Origin: Nitrospirillum amazonense
Lineage (GTDB): Bacteria > Pseudomonadota > Alphaproteobacteria > Azospirillales > Azospirillaceae
Direction: 5' to 3'
DNA: 64,000 nucleotides
Assembly (NCBI RefSeq): GCF_007828035.1
Contig: NZ_VITV01000005.1
Coordinates: 372,001-436,000 of the forward strand
The notes under the pieces are model-generated. The model was not told where the DNA came from, did no database searches, and was given only the letters and a program-made list of their open reading frames with translations. Shown in pieces: positions 47,501-56,287 of the stretch. A program made the position numbers and the translations under genes. Every line of letters starts with the position of its first letter. The first letter of the stretch is position 1.

Positions 47501-48802
47501 ATGGGCAGACCTGGGTCGTTTCCCGACCGGAATAATAATTGGTTTCAGCAGGGCGGCCGGCACATCTGGCTGCCCTACACCCAGATGAAGACGGCGCTGC
47601 CGCCCCTGCCTGTGGTGGCGACGGAGGGGGTGCGCCTGACCCTGGCCGATGGCCGGCGGCTGGTGGATGGGGTGGCCAGCTGGTGGACAGCCTGCCACGG
47701 CTACAACCACCCCCACATCCGCGAGAAGGTGGCCGAGCAGATGGCGCGCATGCCGCACGTCATGTTCGGCGGCCTGGCGCATGAGCCGGCCTATACCTTG
47801 GCCAGCCGCCTGGCGGCCATGCTGCCGGGCGACCTCAACCGCGTGTTCTTCTGCGACAGCGGCTCCGTCTCCGTCGAGATCGCCATGAAGATGGCGACGC
47901 AGTATTGGCTGAACCGGGGGGTGCCCGGCCGCACCAAGCTGGCGGCCTTCCGCGGCGGCTATCACGGCGACACCATCGCCACGATGGCGGTGTGCGACCC
48001 GGAAGAGGGGATGCACAGTCTGTTCGCCGGATTGCTGCCCGAACATCTCATCCTGGACCTGCCGGTGGATGAGGAGTCGACGGCGCGGTTCGAGCGTGAT
48101 CTGGCCGCCCATGCCCACACCCTGTCCGCCATTCTGGTGGAGCCCCTGGTGCAGGGAGCGGGCGGCATGCTGTTCCATGACTCCCAGGTGCTGCGCACCC
48201 TGCGCGCGGCTGCCGACCGCCATGGCCTGCTGCTGATCTTCGATGAGATCTTCACCGGTTTCGGCCGCACCGGCGCCCTGTTCGCGTGCGAGGCCGCCGG
48301 CGTGGTGCCCGACATCATCACCCTGTCCAAGGCCTTGACCGGCGGCACCATGGCCCTGGCCGCCACCGTGGCCAGCGACCGAATCTTCCAGGCCTTCTGG
48401 TCGGACAACGCCCAGGCGGCCCTGATGCACGGCCCCACCTACATGGCCAACCCGCTCGCCTGCGCCGCCGCCAACGCCTCCCTCGATCTGTTCGAGAGCG
48501 AGCCCAGGCTGGCCCAGGTGGCCGCCCTCTCCCGGGGCCTGGCGGCGGGCCTGGAGCCCTGCCGCGACCTGCCCGGCGTGACCGACGTGCGCGCCCTAGG
48601 CGCCATCGGCGTGGTGGAGCTGGAGCGTATTGCCGACATGAACAGGCTGAAGCGGCGCCTGATCGACAGGGGGGTCTGGGTGCGGCCCTTCGGCCGCATC
48701 GTCTACCTCACCCCGTCCTACACCATGGACACCGACGACCTGGCTTTCCTCACCCGGGCCGTGGTCGATGCCGTGACCGAGCATCAGCGAGCCACCGCAT
48801 GA
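47501..48802 (+). CDS. bioA: Adenosylmethionine-8-amino-7-oxononanoate aminotransferase
   Basis: Encodes 433 residues from the ATG at 47501, 2 bp after the bioB stop; a GTG at 47486 inside bioB is an alternative. The PLP enzyme converts KAPA to DAPA using SAM as amino donor. Family features are H-I-W-L-P-Y-T-Q, W-W-T-A-C-H-G-Y-N-H-P, D-E-I-F-T-G-F-G-R-T-G and the PLP lysine in T-L-S-K-A-L-T-G-G. Its stop overlaps the next gene by 4 bp. Confidence 0.95.
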   Translation: MGRPGSFPDRNNNWFQQGGRHIWLPYTQMKTALPPLPVVATEGVRLTLADGRRLVDGVASWWTACHGYNHPHIREKVAEQMARMPHVMFGGLAHEPAYTLASRLAAMLPGDLNRVFFCDSGSVSVEIAMKMATQYWLNRGVPGRTKLAAFRGGYHGDTIATMAVCDPEEGMHSLFAGLLPEHLILDLPVDEESTARFERDLAAHAHTLSAILVEPLVQGAGGMLFHDSQVLRTLRAAADRHGLLLIFDEIFTGFGRTGALFACEAAGVVPDIITLSKALTGGTMALAATVASDRIFQAFWSDNAQAALMHGPTYMANPLACAAANASLDLFESEPRLAQVAALSRGLAAGLEPCRDLPGVTDVRALGAIGVVELERIADMNRLKRRLIDRGVWVRPFGRIVYLTPSYTMDTDDLAFLTRAVVDAVTEHQRATA

Positions 48803-49014
48803 CCCTGCGCAAGCGTTCCGTCCTGATCGCCGGCCACCCCACCAGCGTGACGCTGGAGGAGCCGTTCTGGGAAACGCTGAAGGACATGGCCGTGGCCCGC
48901 GGCCTGTCGATCAACGCCCTGGTGGAAGAGGTCGACGGCAACCGCGACGGCAACCTGTCCAGCGCCCTTCGCGTCGCGGCGCTGCTGTGGGTGAAGGGGA
49001 AGGTCCCGGCCTGA
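48799..49014 (+). CDS. Ribbon-helix-helix protein coupled to bioA
   Basis: A 71-residue protein whose ATG overlaps the bioA stop (ATGA). R-K-R-S-V-L-I-A-G-H-P-T-S-V-T-L-E-E-P-F-W-E-T-L-K-D-M-A-x-x-R-G-L-S-I-N-A-L-V matches the RHH_4 (PF13467-like) family of small alphaproteobacterial DNA-binding or regulatory proteins. Its coupling to bioA suggests a link with biotin gene expression, but nothing in the sequence proves it. The basic C-terminus (L-L-W-V-K-G-K-V) is typical of the family. Confidence 0.8.
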   Translation: MTLRKRSVLIAGHPTSVTLEEPFWETLKDMAVARGLSINALVEEVDGNRDGNLSSALRVAALLWVKGKVPA

Positions 49015-49830
49015 TCAACCGGCCGGCACCCCAGCGGGCACCCCAATGGGCACCAGCGTCACCAGCTTCACATCCGTATGCCCCGCCAGGGCGAAGGTCA
49101 GCTGCTCATAGCGCAGGGGGCCGTCGGCCGGGTGTTGGAAGGCGCGCTCGCCACCAGCGCGGGCGGTGACCGCGTGGGCGTGCCAGAGGTTGGCGAACAG
49201 GGGGCTGCACTGGCTGACGTCCGCCACCAGGGCCCGCATGGCGGGATCGTTCAGGTGATGGCTATAGTCCACGCGGAACTCCGCCACCACCCGCCGCGCC
49301 CGTTCCGCCCAGTCGGGGATCAGGGCCTGGGCGGCGGGGTTCAGGAACAGATAGCGCAACTGGTTACGGTCACCGGCGTGATCCAGCCAGCCGGTGAACA
49401 GTCGTGCCGCGGCGGCGTTCCATGCCAGGGCGTTCCAGGTTCGGTCCAGCAGATAGGCCGGGTATGGGACGCCCCGGACCAGGGCGTCCAGCGCCGCCGG
49501 CACGGGCGCGTCATCCCCGGCGGCCGCCTCGTCCGGGTCGCGCTTGCCTGCCAGCTCGAACAGATAGGCGCGCTCCGCCGCTGACAGGCGCAGGGCCACC
49601 GCCAGGCGTGCCAGGGCGCCGGGGGAGATGGAGACGTCGCGGCCCTGCTCGATCCAGGTGTACCAGGTGACGCTGACGCCGCTCAGCTGCGCCAGTTCCT
49701 CCCGCCGCAGGCCGGGCGTGCGGCGGCGAGGCCCGGGCGCCAGGCCCAGGGCCGCCGGTGACAGCCGTTCCCGCTGCGCCCGCACGAACTCCCCCAGCTC
49801 GCGCCGTTTCGAGGTATCCAGGATGTCCAT
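49015..49830 (-). CDS. XRE-family regulator with MmyB-like sensor domain
   Basis: A 271-residue regulator. Residues 1-85 hold a helix-turn-helix domain (G-L-R-R-E-E-L-A-Q-L-S-G-V-S-V-T-W-Y-T-W-I-E-Q-G-R). Residues about 105-265 match the MmyB-like ligand-binding domain (N-A-L-A-W-N-A-A-A, R-Y-L-F-L-N-P, L-W-x-x-H-x-V), which is thought to sense fatty acids or similar hydrophobic ligands. It is divergent from the methyltransferase gene. Operator-like repeats at 49862-49896 lie between the two starts. Confidence 0.88.
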   Translation of the reverse strand: MDILDTSKRRELGEFVRAQRERLSPAALGLAPGPRRRTPGLRREELAQLSGVSVTWYTWIEQGRDVSISPGALARLAVALRLSAAERAYLFELAGKRDPDEAAAGDDAPVPAALDALVRGVPYPAYLLDRTWNALAWNAAAARLFTGWLDHAGDRNQLRYLFLNPAAQALIPDWAERARRVVAEFRVDYSHHLNDPAMRALVADVSQCSPLFANLWHAHAVTARAGGERAFQHPADGPLRYEQLTFALAGHTDVKLVTLVPIGVPAGVPAG

Positions 49831-49861
49831 GGGCGCGGGCCTTTAAGGAGGTAGCAGTTGA

Positions 49862-49896
49862 TACCAGTATAAACCTGGATCTGGTACCAGTTTAAG
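49862..49896. promoter_or_regulatory. Putative operator between the XRE regulator and the methyltransferase
   Basis: TACCAGTATAAA (49862) and TACCAGTTTAAG (49885) are direct repeats 23 bp apart; the second overlaps the palindrome CTGGTACCAG (49881-49890). The position between divergent genes suggests that the regulator controls both. Confidence 0.5.
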
Positions 49897-49962
49897 GCTC
49901 TGTCACCTTGGCGCTCCACCCCGCCGAACCGGGGCAATCTTGACCAAGAAACGGAGTAGGGA

Positions 49963-50769
49963 ATGACCATCCAGCACGCGCCTCAAACGCCCGGTCAAAC
50001 ATCCGCGGGCCGCGACCAGGAATCGCTGGTGGCTGGCCAATTCGGGCCACAGGCCGCCGCCTATGTTGCCAGCGCCGTCCACGCCCAGGGGGAGGATTTG
50101 CGGCAGTTGGCCAGCCTAGTGGCGGGCAAGGGCTATAAGACGGTCCTGGACTTGGGCTGTGGCGGCGGGCATGTCGCCTTCACCGTGGCGCCGTACGTGG
50201 GCCAGGTGGTTGCCTGCGACCTGTCGCCCGACATGCTGGACGCCGTGGCGGCGGAGGCTGGTCGGCGGGGCCTGGCCAATATCGAGACGCGGGTGGGCCG
50301 CGCCGATGCCGTGCCGGCCGGTGACGCCGACTTTTGCGCGGTGATCAGCCGCTATAGCGCCCACCACTGGCCGGATCTGGCGGCCGGCCTGCGGGAGGCG
50401 CGGCGGGTGGTGAAGCCGCGCGGCATCGCCGTCTTCATGGACGTGGTGACGCCGGGTCAGCCGCTGCTGGACACCTTCCTGCAAAGCATCGAGCTGCTGC
50501 GCGACCCATCGCATGTGCGCAATTATTCGGTGGCGGAATGGCGGGCGGCCCTGGCGGCGGCGGGTTTCCGGGTCACGGGCGTCACGGAGCGGCGCCTGCG
50601 CCTGGAGTTCGCCAGTTGGATCGCGCGCATGACCCCGCCGGACAGCCATGTGGCGGCCATCCGGTCCCTGCAGGGGCGGATGGCGGACGCCGTCACCGGG
50701 CATTTCGCCATCGAAGCCGACGGCACCTTCACCCTGGATACGGCGACGTTCGAGGCCGTCCCGGTTTGA
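49963..50769 (+). CDS. Class I SAM-dependent methyltransferase
   Basis: A 268-residue protein with the SAM-binding motif V-L-D-L-G-C-G-G-G-H-V, the acidic D-L-S-P-D-M-L motif II and the P-R-G-I-A-V-F-M-D post-motif typical of type 11 methyltransferases (UbiE/BioC-like). GGAGTAGGGA precedes the ATG. The substrate is unknown. It is divergent from an MmyB-type regulator, an arrangement common for regulator-target pairs. Although close to the bio genes and although BioC is missing from the window, the sequence gives no special support for BioC. Confidence 0.85.
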   Translation: MTIQHAPQTPGQTSAGRDQESLVAGQFGPQAAAYVASAVHAQGEDLRQLASLVAGKGYKTVLDLGCGGGHVAFTVAPYVGQVVACDLSPDMLDAVAAEAGRRGLANIETRVGRADAVPAGDADFCAVISRYSAHHWPDLAAGLREARRVVKPRGIAVFMDVVTPGQPLLDTFLQSIELLRDPSHVRNYSVAEWRAALAAAGFRVTGVTERRLRLEFASWIARMTPPDSHVAAIRSLQGRMADAVTGHFAIEADGTFTLDTATFEAVPV

Positions 50770-50787
50770 TTATTGGAAAGTCCTCAG

Positions 50788-50870
50788 TCGCCGGGCGCCC
50801 GCATCCGCGGGCTTGGCTTCCTCGCTTTCCAGTTCGCCTTCGGCTTCCCGGAAAGCTCCGGCGGATGCGG
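50788..50870. repeat. Possible dispersed intergenic hairpin repeat, copy 1
   Basis: A hairpin GCCCGCATCCGCGGGC followed by TTGGCTTCCTCGCT and a CTCCGGCGG end. A related sequence lies at 59352-59425. Both follow the stop of a gene on the plus strand. The arms differ but keep pairing. Confidence 0.3.
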
Positions 50871-50911
50871 TCGCATCCCATGGCGGCGTGAGGCGAAAGC
50901 TCATGCCGCCG

Positions 50912-51097
50912 CTAGCTTTTGAAAAACGCGGCGGCGGCGTTCAGTGAGGCCTGCTTGGCCTTGATGGCGTCGTCCACCCGCGCGATCTCCGCCTCCAGGC
51001 TGTTGCGGTATTCGCGCAGTTCCCCCACCGACAGGCGGGCGATGTCCAGGAAGCTGCTGGGGCGGCTCGGCGGCGGGGCGATGTCGTCGGTGTCCAT
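50912..51097 (-). CDS. DUF1192 protein
   Basis: A 61-residue protein from the ATG at 51097. S-F-L-D-I-A-R-L-S-V-G-E-L-R-E-Y-R-N-S-L-E-A-E-I-A-R-V matches DUF1192, a short coiled-coil family found almost only in alphaproteobacteria; function unknown. It is divergent from the quinone oxidoreductase gene, with which it is often associated in this class. Confidence 0.85.
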   Translation of the reverse strand: MDTDDIAPPPSRPSSFLDIARLSVGELREYRNSLEAEIARVDDAIKAKQASLNAAAAFFKS

Positions 51098-51237
51098 GGG
51101 GCGGCTGCCTTTCCTGTGGAGGGTCGGCCCTCCGGCGTGTCGGTTGTCACTGTGCCGCCGGGGCCCTACATGGTGCAAGACCCCAAGCGGCGAGGGGACC
51201 ATCCCCCGCCTGACGTAGTCGCGGAGATCCTGCAACC

Positions 51238-52215
51238 ATGCGTGCCATCGCCATCACCCAACCCGGCGGTCCCGAGGTTCTGAAGCCCATCGAGCGGCCG
51301 ACGCCGCAACCCGGTCCGGGCCAGATCCTGATCCGGGTGGCAGCCGCCGGCGTCAACCGGCCGGATTGCCTGCAGCGCGCCGGCAGCTACCCACCGCCGC
51401 CCGGCGCCTCCGATCTGCCGGGGCTGGAGGTGGCGGGCACCGTCGCCGCGCTGGGCGAGGGGGTGACGGGTTGGACGGTGGGTGATGCCCTCTGCGCCTT
51501 GGTCAACGGTGGCGGCTATGCCGACCATGCCGTGGCGCCAGCCGGCCAGTGTCTGCCCGTGCCGGAAGGCTTCAGCATGGTGGAGGCGGCCGCCCTGCCG
51601 GAGACCTTCTTCACCGTCTGGACCAATGTCTTCGACCGTGGCCGGTTGGCGGCGGGGGAAAGCTTCCTGGTCCATGGCGGCACCAGCGGCATCGGCACCA
51701 CGGCCATCCAGCTGGCCAAGGCCTTTGGCGCCCGCGTCTTCGCCACCGCCGGTGGGCCGGACAAGGCCAAGGCCTGTGAGGACATCGGCGCCGATCGCGG
51801 CATCGACTACAAGGCGGAGGATTTCGTCGCCGTGGTGAAGGAGGCGACCGGCGGCCGGGGTGTGGACGTTATCCTAGACATGGTGGGCGGCGACTATGTG
51901 CCGCGCAACATCGACGCCCTGGCCGACCAGGGCCGCCACGTGACCATCGCCTTCCTGCGCGGGCCCAAGGTGACGCTGAACATGGCGCCGGTGATGACCA
52001 AGCGCCTGGTCCTGACCGGGTCGACGCTGCGCCCGCGTTCGGCGGAGGAGAAGGCCGCCATCGCCGCCAGCTTGGCGGAAAAGGTGTGGCCGCTGCTGGC
52101 GCGGGGAGAGGTCCGCCCGGTCATCTTCAAGACCTTCCCCCTGGAAGAGGCGGCGGCGGCGCACGCGCTGATGGAAAGCAGCAGCCATGTGGGGAAGATT
52201 GTTCTGACTGTTTAA
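51238..52215 (+). CDS. NAD(P)H quinone oxidoreductase (zeta-crystallin/PIG3 type)
   Basis: A 325-residue medium-chain dehydrogenase/reductase without zinc ligands. The N-terminus M-R-A-I-A-I-T-Q-P-G-G-P-E-V-L, the L-P-G-L-E-V-A-G-T-V segment, and the nucleotide-binding G-G-T-S-G-I-G-T-T-A-I-Q-L-A-K-A place it in the PIG3-like quinone oxidoreductase group. It reduces quinones with NADPH; the natural substrate is unclear. It is divergent from the DUF1192 gene. Confidence 0.9.
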   Translation: MRAIAITQPGGPEVLKPIERPTPQPGPGQILIRVAAAGVNRPDCLQRAGSYPPPPGASDLPGLEVAGTVAALGEGVTGWTVGDALCALVNGGGYADHAVAPAGQCLPVPEGFSMVEAAALPETFFTVWTNVFDRGRLAAGESFLVHGGTSGIGTTAIQLAKAFGARVFATAGGPDKAKACEDIGADRGIDYKAEDFVAVVKEATGGRGVDVILDMVGGDYVPRNIDALADQGRHVTIAFLRGPKVTLNMAPVMTKRLVLTGSTLRPRSAEEKAAIAASLAEKVWPLLARGEVRPVIFKTFPLEEAAAAHALMESSSHVGKIVLTV

Positions 52216-52431
52216 GTCTGGAAAAACTCTACGGCAAGGGGAGGCGCGCCCATAAAAAGGCGTGGCCTCGCCCGTCGCGGGCCTCTATATAGCTCATGTA
52301 CGCGTCACAGTTTCCCGTCCGGCTGCGTGGGGCCTTCAGCCCGCGCGACGGGCGGATATTGCTTTTCGCGACCTTATTCACGGGTTTTGATGCGTGTTGG
52401 CGGAACGTTCCGCCACGGGTTAGGAGGAAGC

Positions 52432-53064
52432 ATGGCACTGCCCTTGATGCCGAAGGCGACCGCGGTCTGGTTGGTTGAGAACACCGCGCTGTCCTTTGAG
52501 CAGATCGCCGAATTCTGCGGCATGCACTCGCTGGAAGTGCAGGCCATCGCCGATGGCGAGGTGGCGATCGGCATGGTCGGGCGCGATCCGGTGGGCAACG
52601 GCGAGTTGACCAAGGATGAGATCGAGCGCTGCGAAAAGAACCCGGACCTGAAGCTGCAGATTCGCATCCACGACCTGCCGCAGCCGATCGCGCGCGCCAA
52701 GGGCCCGCGCTACACCCCGGTGACCAAGCGCGGCGACAAGCCCGATGGCATCGCCTGGCTGCTGAAGAATCATCCGGAACTGTCGGACGCCGCCATTTCC
52801 CGCCTGATCGGCACCACGAAGCCGACCATCGCCGCGGTGCGCGACAAGACCCACTGGAACACCAGCAACATCAAGCCGCGCAGCCCCGTGCTGCTGGGCC
52901 TGTGCAGCCAGCGTGAGCTGGAGGCCGCCCTGTCCCGTGCCCGCCGTGGCCTGCCCGAGCCGGAGCTGGAGACCACCACCCTGCTGGAAACCGCCGAGGA
53001 TCGCGCCCTGGCTGAACAGCAGGCGGCCCTGGAGGATGAGGAACACGAGGAGATCGAGGACTGA
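52432..53064 (+). CDS. trcR: Cell cycle transcriptional regulator TrcR (DUF1013)
   Basis: A 210-residue protein with TAGGAGGA 4-11 nt before the ATG at 52432. The conserved start M-A-L-P-L-M-P-K-A-T-A-V-W-L-V-E-N-T-A-L-S-F and the body (A-K-G-P-R-Y-T-P-V-T-K-R, W-L-L-K-N-H-P-E-L) are characteristic of DUF1013. It has an HTH-like region around I-S-R-L-I-G-T-T-K-P-T-I. The family is restricted to alphaproteobacteria and linked to cell-cycle transcription. The acidic C-terminus is Glu/Asp-rich. A terminator follows at 53092. Confidence 0.93.
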   Translation: MALPLMPKATAVWLVENTALSFEQIAEFCGMHSLEVQAIADGEVAIGMVGRDPVGNGELTKDEIERCEKNPDLKLQIRIHDLPQPIARAKGPRYTPVTKRGDKPDGIAWLLKNHPELSDAAISRLIGTTKPTIAAVRDKTHWNTSNIKPRSPVLLGLCSQRELEAALSRARRGLPEPELETTTLLETAEDRALAEQQAALEDEEHEEIED

Positions 53065-53091
53065 TCCTCCGATCTCTCGCGGATATAGAAG

Positions 53092-53127
53092 AAGGGCGGC
53101 CCCAAGCGAGGCCGCCCTTTTCCTTTC
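53092..53127 (+). terminator. Terminator after trcR
   Basis: Stem AAGGGCGGCC/GGCCGCCCTT with an 8-nt loop and a TTTCCTTTCC tail, 28 bp after the trcR stop. Confidence 0.85.
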
Positions 53128-53189
53128 CGGAAATTCCACGCGCACCCCACCGGCATGAGGATGTCATGCCGGTGTTGAGGCAAACGGCG

Positions 53190-54278
53190 TCAAGCAGCGC
53201 TGGGCCAGTCCGTGTAGCCCTTGGCACCGCCGCCGTAGAACGCCTCCTGCGGGGCCTGCGCCAGGGGTGCGCCGGTCTTCAGGCGGTGCACCAGGTCGGG
53301 GTTGGCGATGAAGGGACGGCCGAAGGCCACCATGTCGGCACGGCCCTCGGCGATGGTGCGGGCCGCCAAGTCGCGGTCATAGCCGTTGTTGGCGATATAG
53401 CCGCCGCCGAACTTTTTCCGCAGGGCCTGGAAGTCGAAGTTCTGGGCACCATTGGGACCGCGCGTCTGCCCTTCCACGCAATGTAGATAGGCCAGGTTCA
53501 ACTCACCCAGACGCTCGGCCAGGAAGCCGTAGGTGCCGTTGGGGTCGCTGTCCAGGGGGGTGTTGCCCGCCGCCTGGGTGATGGGCGACAGGCGCACGCC
53601 CACCCGGTCCGATCCCCAGATCTCAGCCACGGCCTGGGCCACCTCCACCGTCAGGCGGGTGCGGTTCTCCACACTGCCGCCATAGCGGTCGGTGCGGTGG
53701 TTGGTGCTGTCGCGGATGAACTGCTCCAGCAGGTAGTTGTTGGCGGAGTGCACCTCCACCCCGTCGAAGCCGGCGGCCTTGGCGTTGCGGGCGGCGTTGC
53801 GGTAGTCGTCGATGATGCCGGCGATCTCTGCCGTCTCCAGGGCACGGGGCGGGGAGGGCTGGGCGAAGCCGTTCTCGACATAGGTCTCACCGCCTGCCTG
53901 CAGGGCGCTGGGCGCCACCGGGGCGGCCCCGCCCTCTTGCAGGCTGGTGTGGGAGATGCGGCCCACGTGCCACAGCTGCAGCACGATGTGGCCGCCAGCC
54001 TGGTGCACGGCGTCCGTCACCGCCTTCCACGCCGTCACATGCTCCGGCGTGTAGATGCCGGGCGTATAGGCGTAGCCGCGCCCCTGGCGCGAGATGTTGG
54101 TGGCCTCGGTGATGATCAGGCCGGCGGTGGCGCGCTGGCGGTAGTAGTCCACGGCCAGGGGGGTGTGCACCCCGTCCATGCCGGCGCGGGCCCGCGTCAG
54201 GGGCGCCATGGCGATGCGGTTGGCGACGGGGATGGCGCCGATATGGGCGGGCGCGAAAAGATCGGGAGTGGTGGTCAT
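53190..54278 (-). CDS. nemA: Old yellow enzyme-family alkene reductase
   Basis: A 362-residue FMN protein close to N-ethylmaleimide reductase. Visible are P-D-L-F-A-P-A-H-I-G, M-A-P-L-T-R-A-R-A, Q-L-W-H-V-G-R-I-S-H, the H-S-A-N-N-Y-L-L-x-Q-F family motif with substrate-binding His/Asn, and the FMN-binding V-A-F-G-R-P-F-I-A-N-P-D. It reduces activated C=C bonds with NADPH. It is convergent with trcR and divergent from ubiX. The symbol is assigned by overall similarity. Confidence 0.9.
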   Translation of the reverse strand: MTTTPDLFAPAHIGAIPVANRIAMAPLTRARAGMDGVHTPLAVDYYRQRATAGLIITEATNISRQGRGYAYTPGIYTPEHVTAWKAVTDAVHQAGGHIVLQLWHVGRISHTSLQEGGAAPVAPSALQAGGETYVENGFAQPSPPRALETAEIAGIIDDYRNAARNAKAAGFDGVEVHSANNYLLEQFIRDSTNHRTDRYGGSVENRTRLTVEVAQAVAEIWGSDRVGVRLSPITQAAGNTPLDSDPNGTYGFLAERLGELNLAYLHCVEGQTRGPNGAQNFDFQALRKKFGGGYIANNGYDRDLAARTIAEGRADMVAFGRPFIANPDLVHRLKTGAPLAQAPQEAFYGGGAKGYTDWPSAA

Positions 54279-54492
54279 GGTCGAACCCGTTCCTTCTGGG
54301 GATGGCTTGAGAGGCCATGGTTAACGGCACGCCCATGAACATAGGTCCACGACGGTGTCCCTTTAAGTCCGCCGTCGCGACATGACCCTTCACGATTGGG
54401 AGATAATGGCGCGTCCGTCCTGACGGCCGTTGTTTCATCCAAAAACAATTCCGGTGGACGGCGGCGCCGGGGCGGCGCTACATCCCAGCATC

Positions 54493-55089
54493 ATGACCAA
54501 CGCCCCCTCCCGCCTCATCGTCGGCATCAGCGGCGCCTCCGGCGTGCGATACGGCGTGCGCCTGCTGGAAACCCTGCGCTCCCTGCCCATCGAAACCCAC
54601 CTGGTGATGAGCCGCTCGGCGGAGATGACGCTGGCGCATGAGACGGATATGAAGCCCGCCGAGGTGCGGGCCCTGGCGGATGTCAACCACGCCATCGCCG
54701 ACGTGGGGGCATCCATCTCCAGCGGCAGCTTCCGCACCCTGGGCATGGTCATCGCGCCCTGTTCCATCCGCACCATGAGCGAGATCGCCACCGGCGTGAC
54801 CTCCAGCCTGCTGACCCGGGCGGCGGACGTGGTGCTGAAGGAACGGCGGCGCCTGGTGCTGATGGTGCGGGAAACGCCCCTGCACCTGGGCCATTTGCGC
54901 ACCTTGACGGCGCTGGCCGAGATGGGGGCCATCATCGCCCCGCCGGTGCCGGCCATGTACATCCGGCCGGCCAGCGTGGACGAGCTGGTGGATCATACCG
55001 TCGGCCGCATCCTGGACCTGTTCGACATCGACAGCGGTCGACTGCGCCGCTGGGGCGAGGTGCCGCCCGGGGATGCAGAGATCGGGTGA
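54493..55089 (+). CDS. ubiX: Flavin prenyltransferase UbiX
   Basis: The ATG at 54493 gives 198 residues; the longer frame from 54430 adds an unconserved stretch. It makes prenylated FMN for UbiD decarboxylases in ubiquinone synthesis. Family motifs are I-V-G-I-S-G-A-S-G-V-R-Y-G, the M-V-I-A-P-C-S-I-R-T-M loop and E-R-R-R-L-V-L-M-V-R-E-T-P-L. It is convergent with glk and shares its terminator. Confidence 0.95.
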   Translation: MTNAPSRLIVGISGASGVRYGVRLLETLRSLPIETHLVMSRSAEMTLAHETDMKPAEVRALADVNHAIADVGASISSGSFRTLGMVIAPCSIRTMSEIATGVTSSLLTRAADVVLKERRRLVLMVRETPLHLGHLRTLTALAEMGAIIAPPVPAMYIRPASVDELVDHTVGRILDLFDIDSGRLRRWGEVPPGDAEIG

Positions 55090-55102
55090 GAGAGCTCCTG
55101 GA

Positions 55103-55153
55103 GCTAAAAAGAAAAGAGCGCCGCGGGGCCCGTGGCGCTCTTTTCTTTTTAGC
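55103..55153. terminator. Bidirectional terminator between ubiX and glk
   Basis: A 20-bp perfect stem (55103-55122 with 55134-55153) with an 11-nt GC-rich loop; A and T tracts on the two arms make it work in both directions. The right arm contains the stop codon of glk (55149-55151), so the hairpin is partly coding. Confidence 0.9.
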
Positions 55154-56144
55154 CGTCCAGCTTGGCCGTCAGGCCCAGGAAAGCAGGCAGCGGGTGGGTC
55201 ACCACGTAGGTGGGGATGGGACCCAGATAGTCGCGCATGCGGCCCTTTTCCACGAAGCGCTTGCGGAAGCGGCTGTGGGTGAAGAAGGACAGGATGCGCG
55301 GCGCGATGCCGCCGGCGATGTAGACACCGCCGCGCGCGCCGATGGACAGGGCCAGGTTGCCGGCCACGGTACCCAGCATGCCGCAGAAGGTTTCCAGCGC
55401 CTCGATACAGGCCGGGTCGCCGGCATGGGTGGTGGCCGCCGCCGTGACCTGGGCGGCGGTCAGGCGCGCCGGCTCCTTGCCGTCGGCCAGGCACACGGCC
55501 TCATACAGGTTGACCAGGCCGGGGCCGGACAGCACGCGTTCCGCCGACACATGGTCGAACTGCTTGCGCAGCACCGCCAGGATGGCCGACTCCCGGTCAT
55601 TCACCGGGGCCATGGTGACGTGGCCGCCTTCCGTCGCCAGCGCGGTCCAGCCGGGCTGGCCGTTGCTGCGCTTGCGTGGAATCAGGGATGAGACGCCCAG
55701 GCCGCTGCCCGGGCCCAGGACGGCGATGGGTGCGTCCGCCACGGGCGCGCCGTCCCCTACCTGCGCCCGGTCGTCGGGGCCCAGGGCGGGAATGGACAGG
55801 GCCACAGCGGTGAAGTCGTTGACGACCTCCAGTCGGTCCAGCGACAGCGAGCGGCGCACGCCGTCGATCGAGAATTCCCACGGCAGGTTGGTCATGCGGA
55901 TGCGGTCGCCGGTTACGGGCCCCGCCAGGGCAATGGCGGCCTGCTTGGGCCGGGCGCCCGGCGCCTCCAGTGCCAGATAGGCCTCCGCTGCCGCTTCCAG
56001 CGAGGGGTAGTCGGCGCAGGGCAGGATGCGCACGCCCGAGATGCTGGCGGCGTGGGCATCGTGCGGCGCCGTTTCCGAGGATTCGGAGAGGGCAAACCTG
56101 GCGTTGGTGCCGCCGATGTCCGCCAAGAGCGAGAGGCCCTGCAT
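55149..56144 (-). CDS. glk: Glucokinase
   Basis: A 331-residue cytoplasmic enzyme that phosphorylates glucose with ATP. L-L-A-D-I-G-G-T-N-A-R-F-A-L is the phosphate-1 motif; G-P-G-S-G-L-G-V-S and E-G-G-H-V-T-M-A-P (sugar-binding Glu/His) and G-G-V-Y-I-A-G-G-I-A-P-R are typical of Glk. Length agrees with E. coli Glk (321). It has a probable promoter with an embedded palindrome at 56288-56316 and a long leader of about 140 nt. Confidence 0.96.
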   Translation of the reverse strand: MQGLSLLADIGGTNARFALSESSETAPHDAHAASISGVRILPCADYPSLEAAAEAYLALEAPGARPKQAAIALAGPVTGDRIRMTNLPWEFSIDGVRRSLSLDRLEVVNDFTAVALSIPALGPDDRAQVGDGAPVADAPIAVLGPGSGLGVSSLIPRKRSNGQPGWTALATEGGHVTMAPVNDRESAILAVLRKQFDHVSAERVLSGPGLVNLYEAVCLADGKEPARLTAAQVTAAATTHAGDPACIEALETFCGMLGTVAGNLALSIGARGGVYIAGGIAPRILSFFTHSRFRKRFVEKGRMRDYLGPIPTYVVTHPLPAFLGLTAKLDG

Positions 56145-56287
56145 GGGTGACGCCTTCCTTTTCCGTTTCCTTCCCGTTCCACCGACCGGCCGGCCTTATA
56201 TCCGGCCGCCGGGATGCGTACCCCATTATACAGATAGGGGACGCGCCCGGGGGGAAACCCCGCCCGCGCGCGTTTTCCGCACCCGAC

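Noticed and set aside
49963..50769. Methyltransferase as BioC
   Set aside because: Proximity to bio genes is suggestive, but it is divergent from its own regulator and shows only general type 11 methyltransferase motifs.
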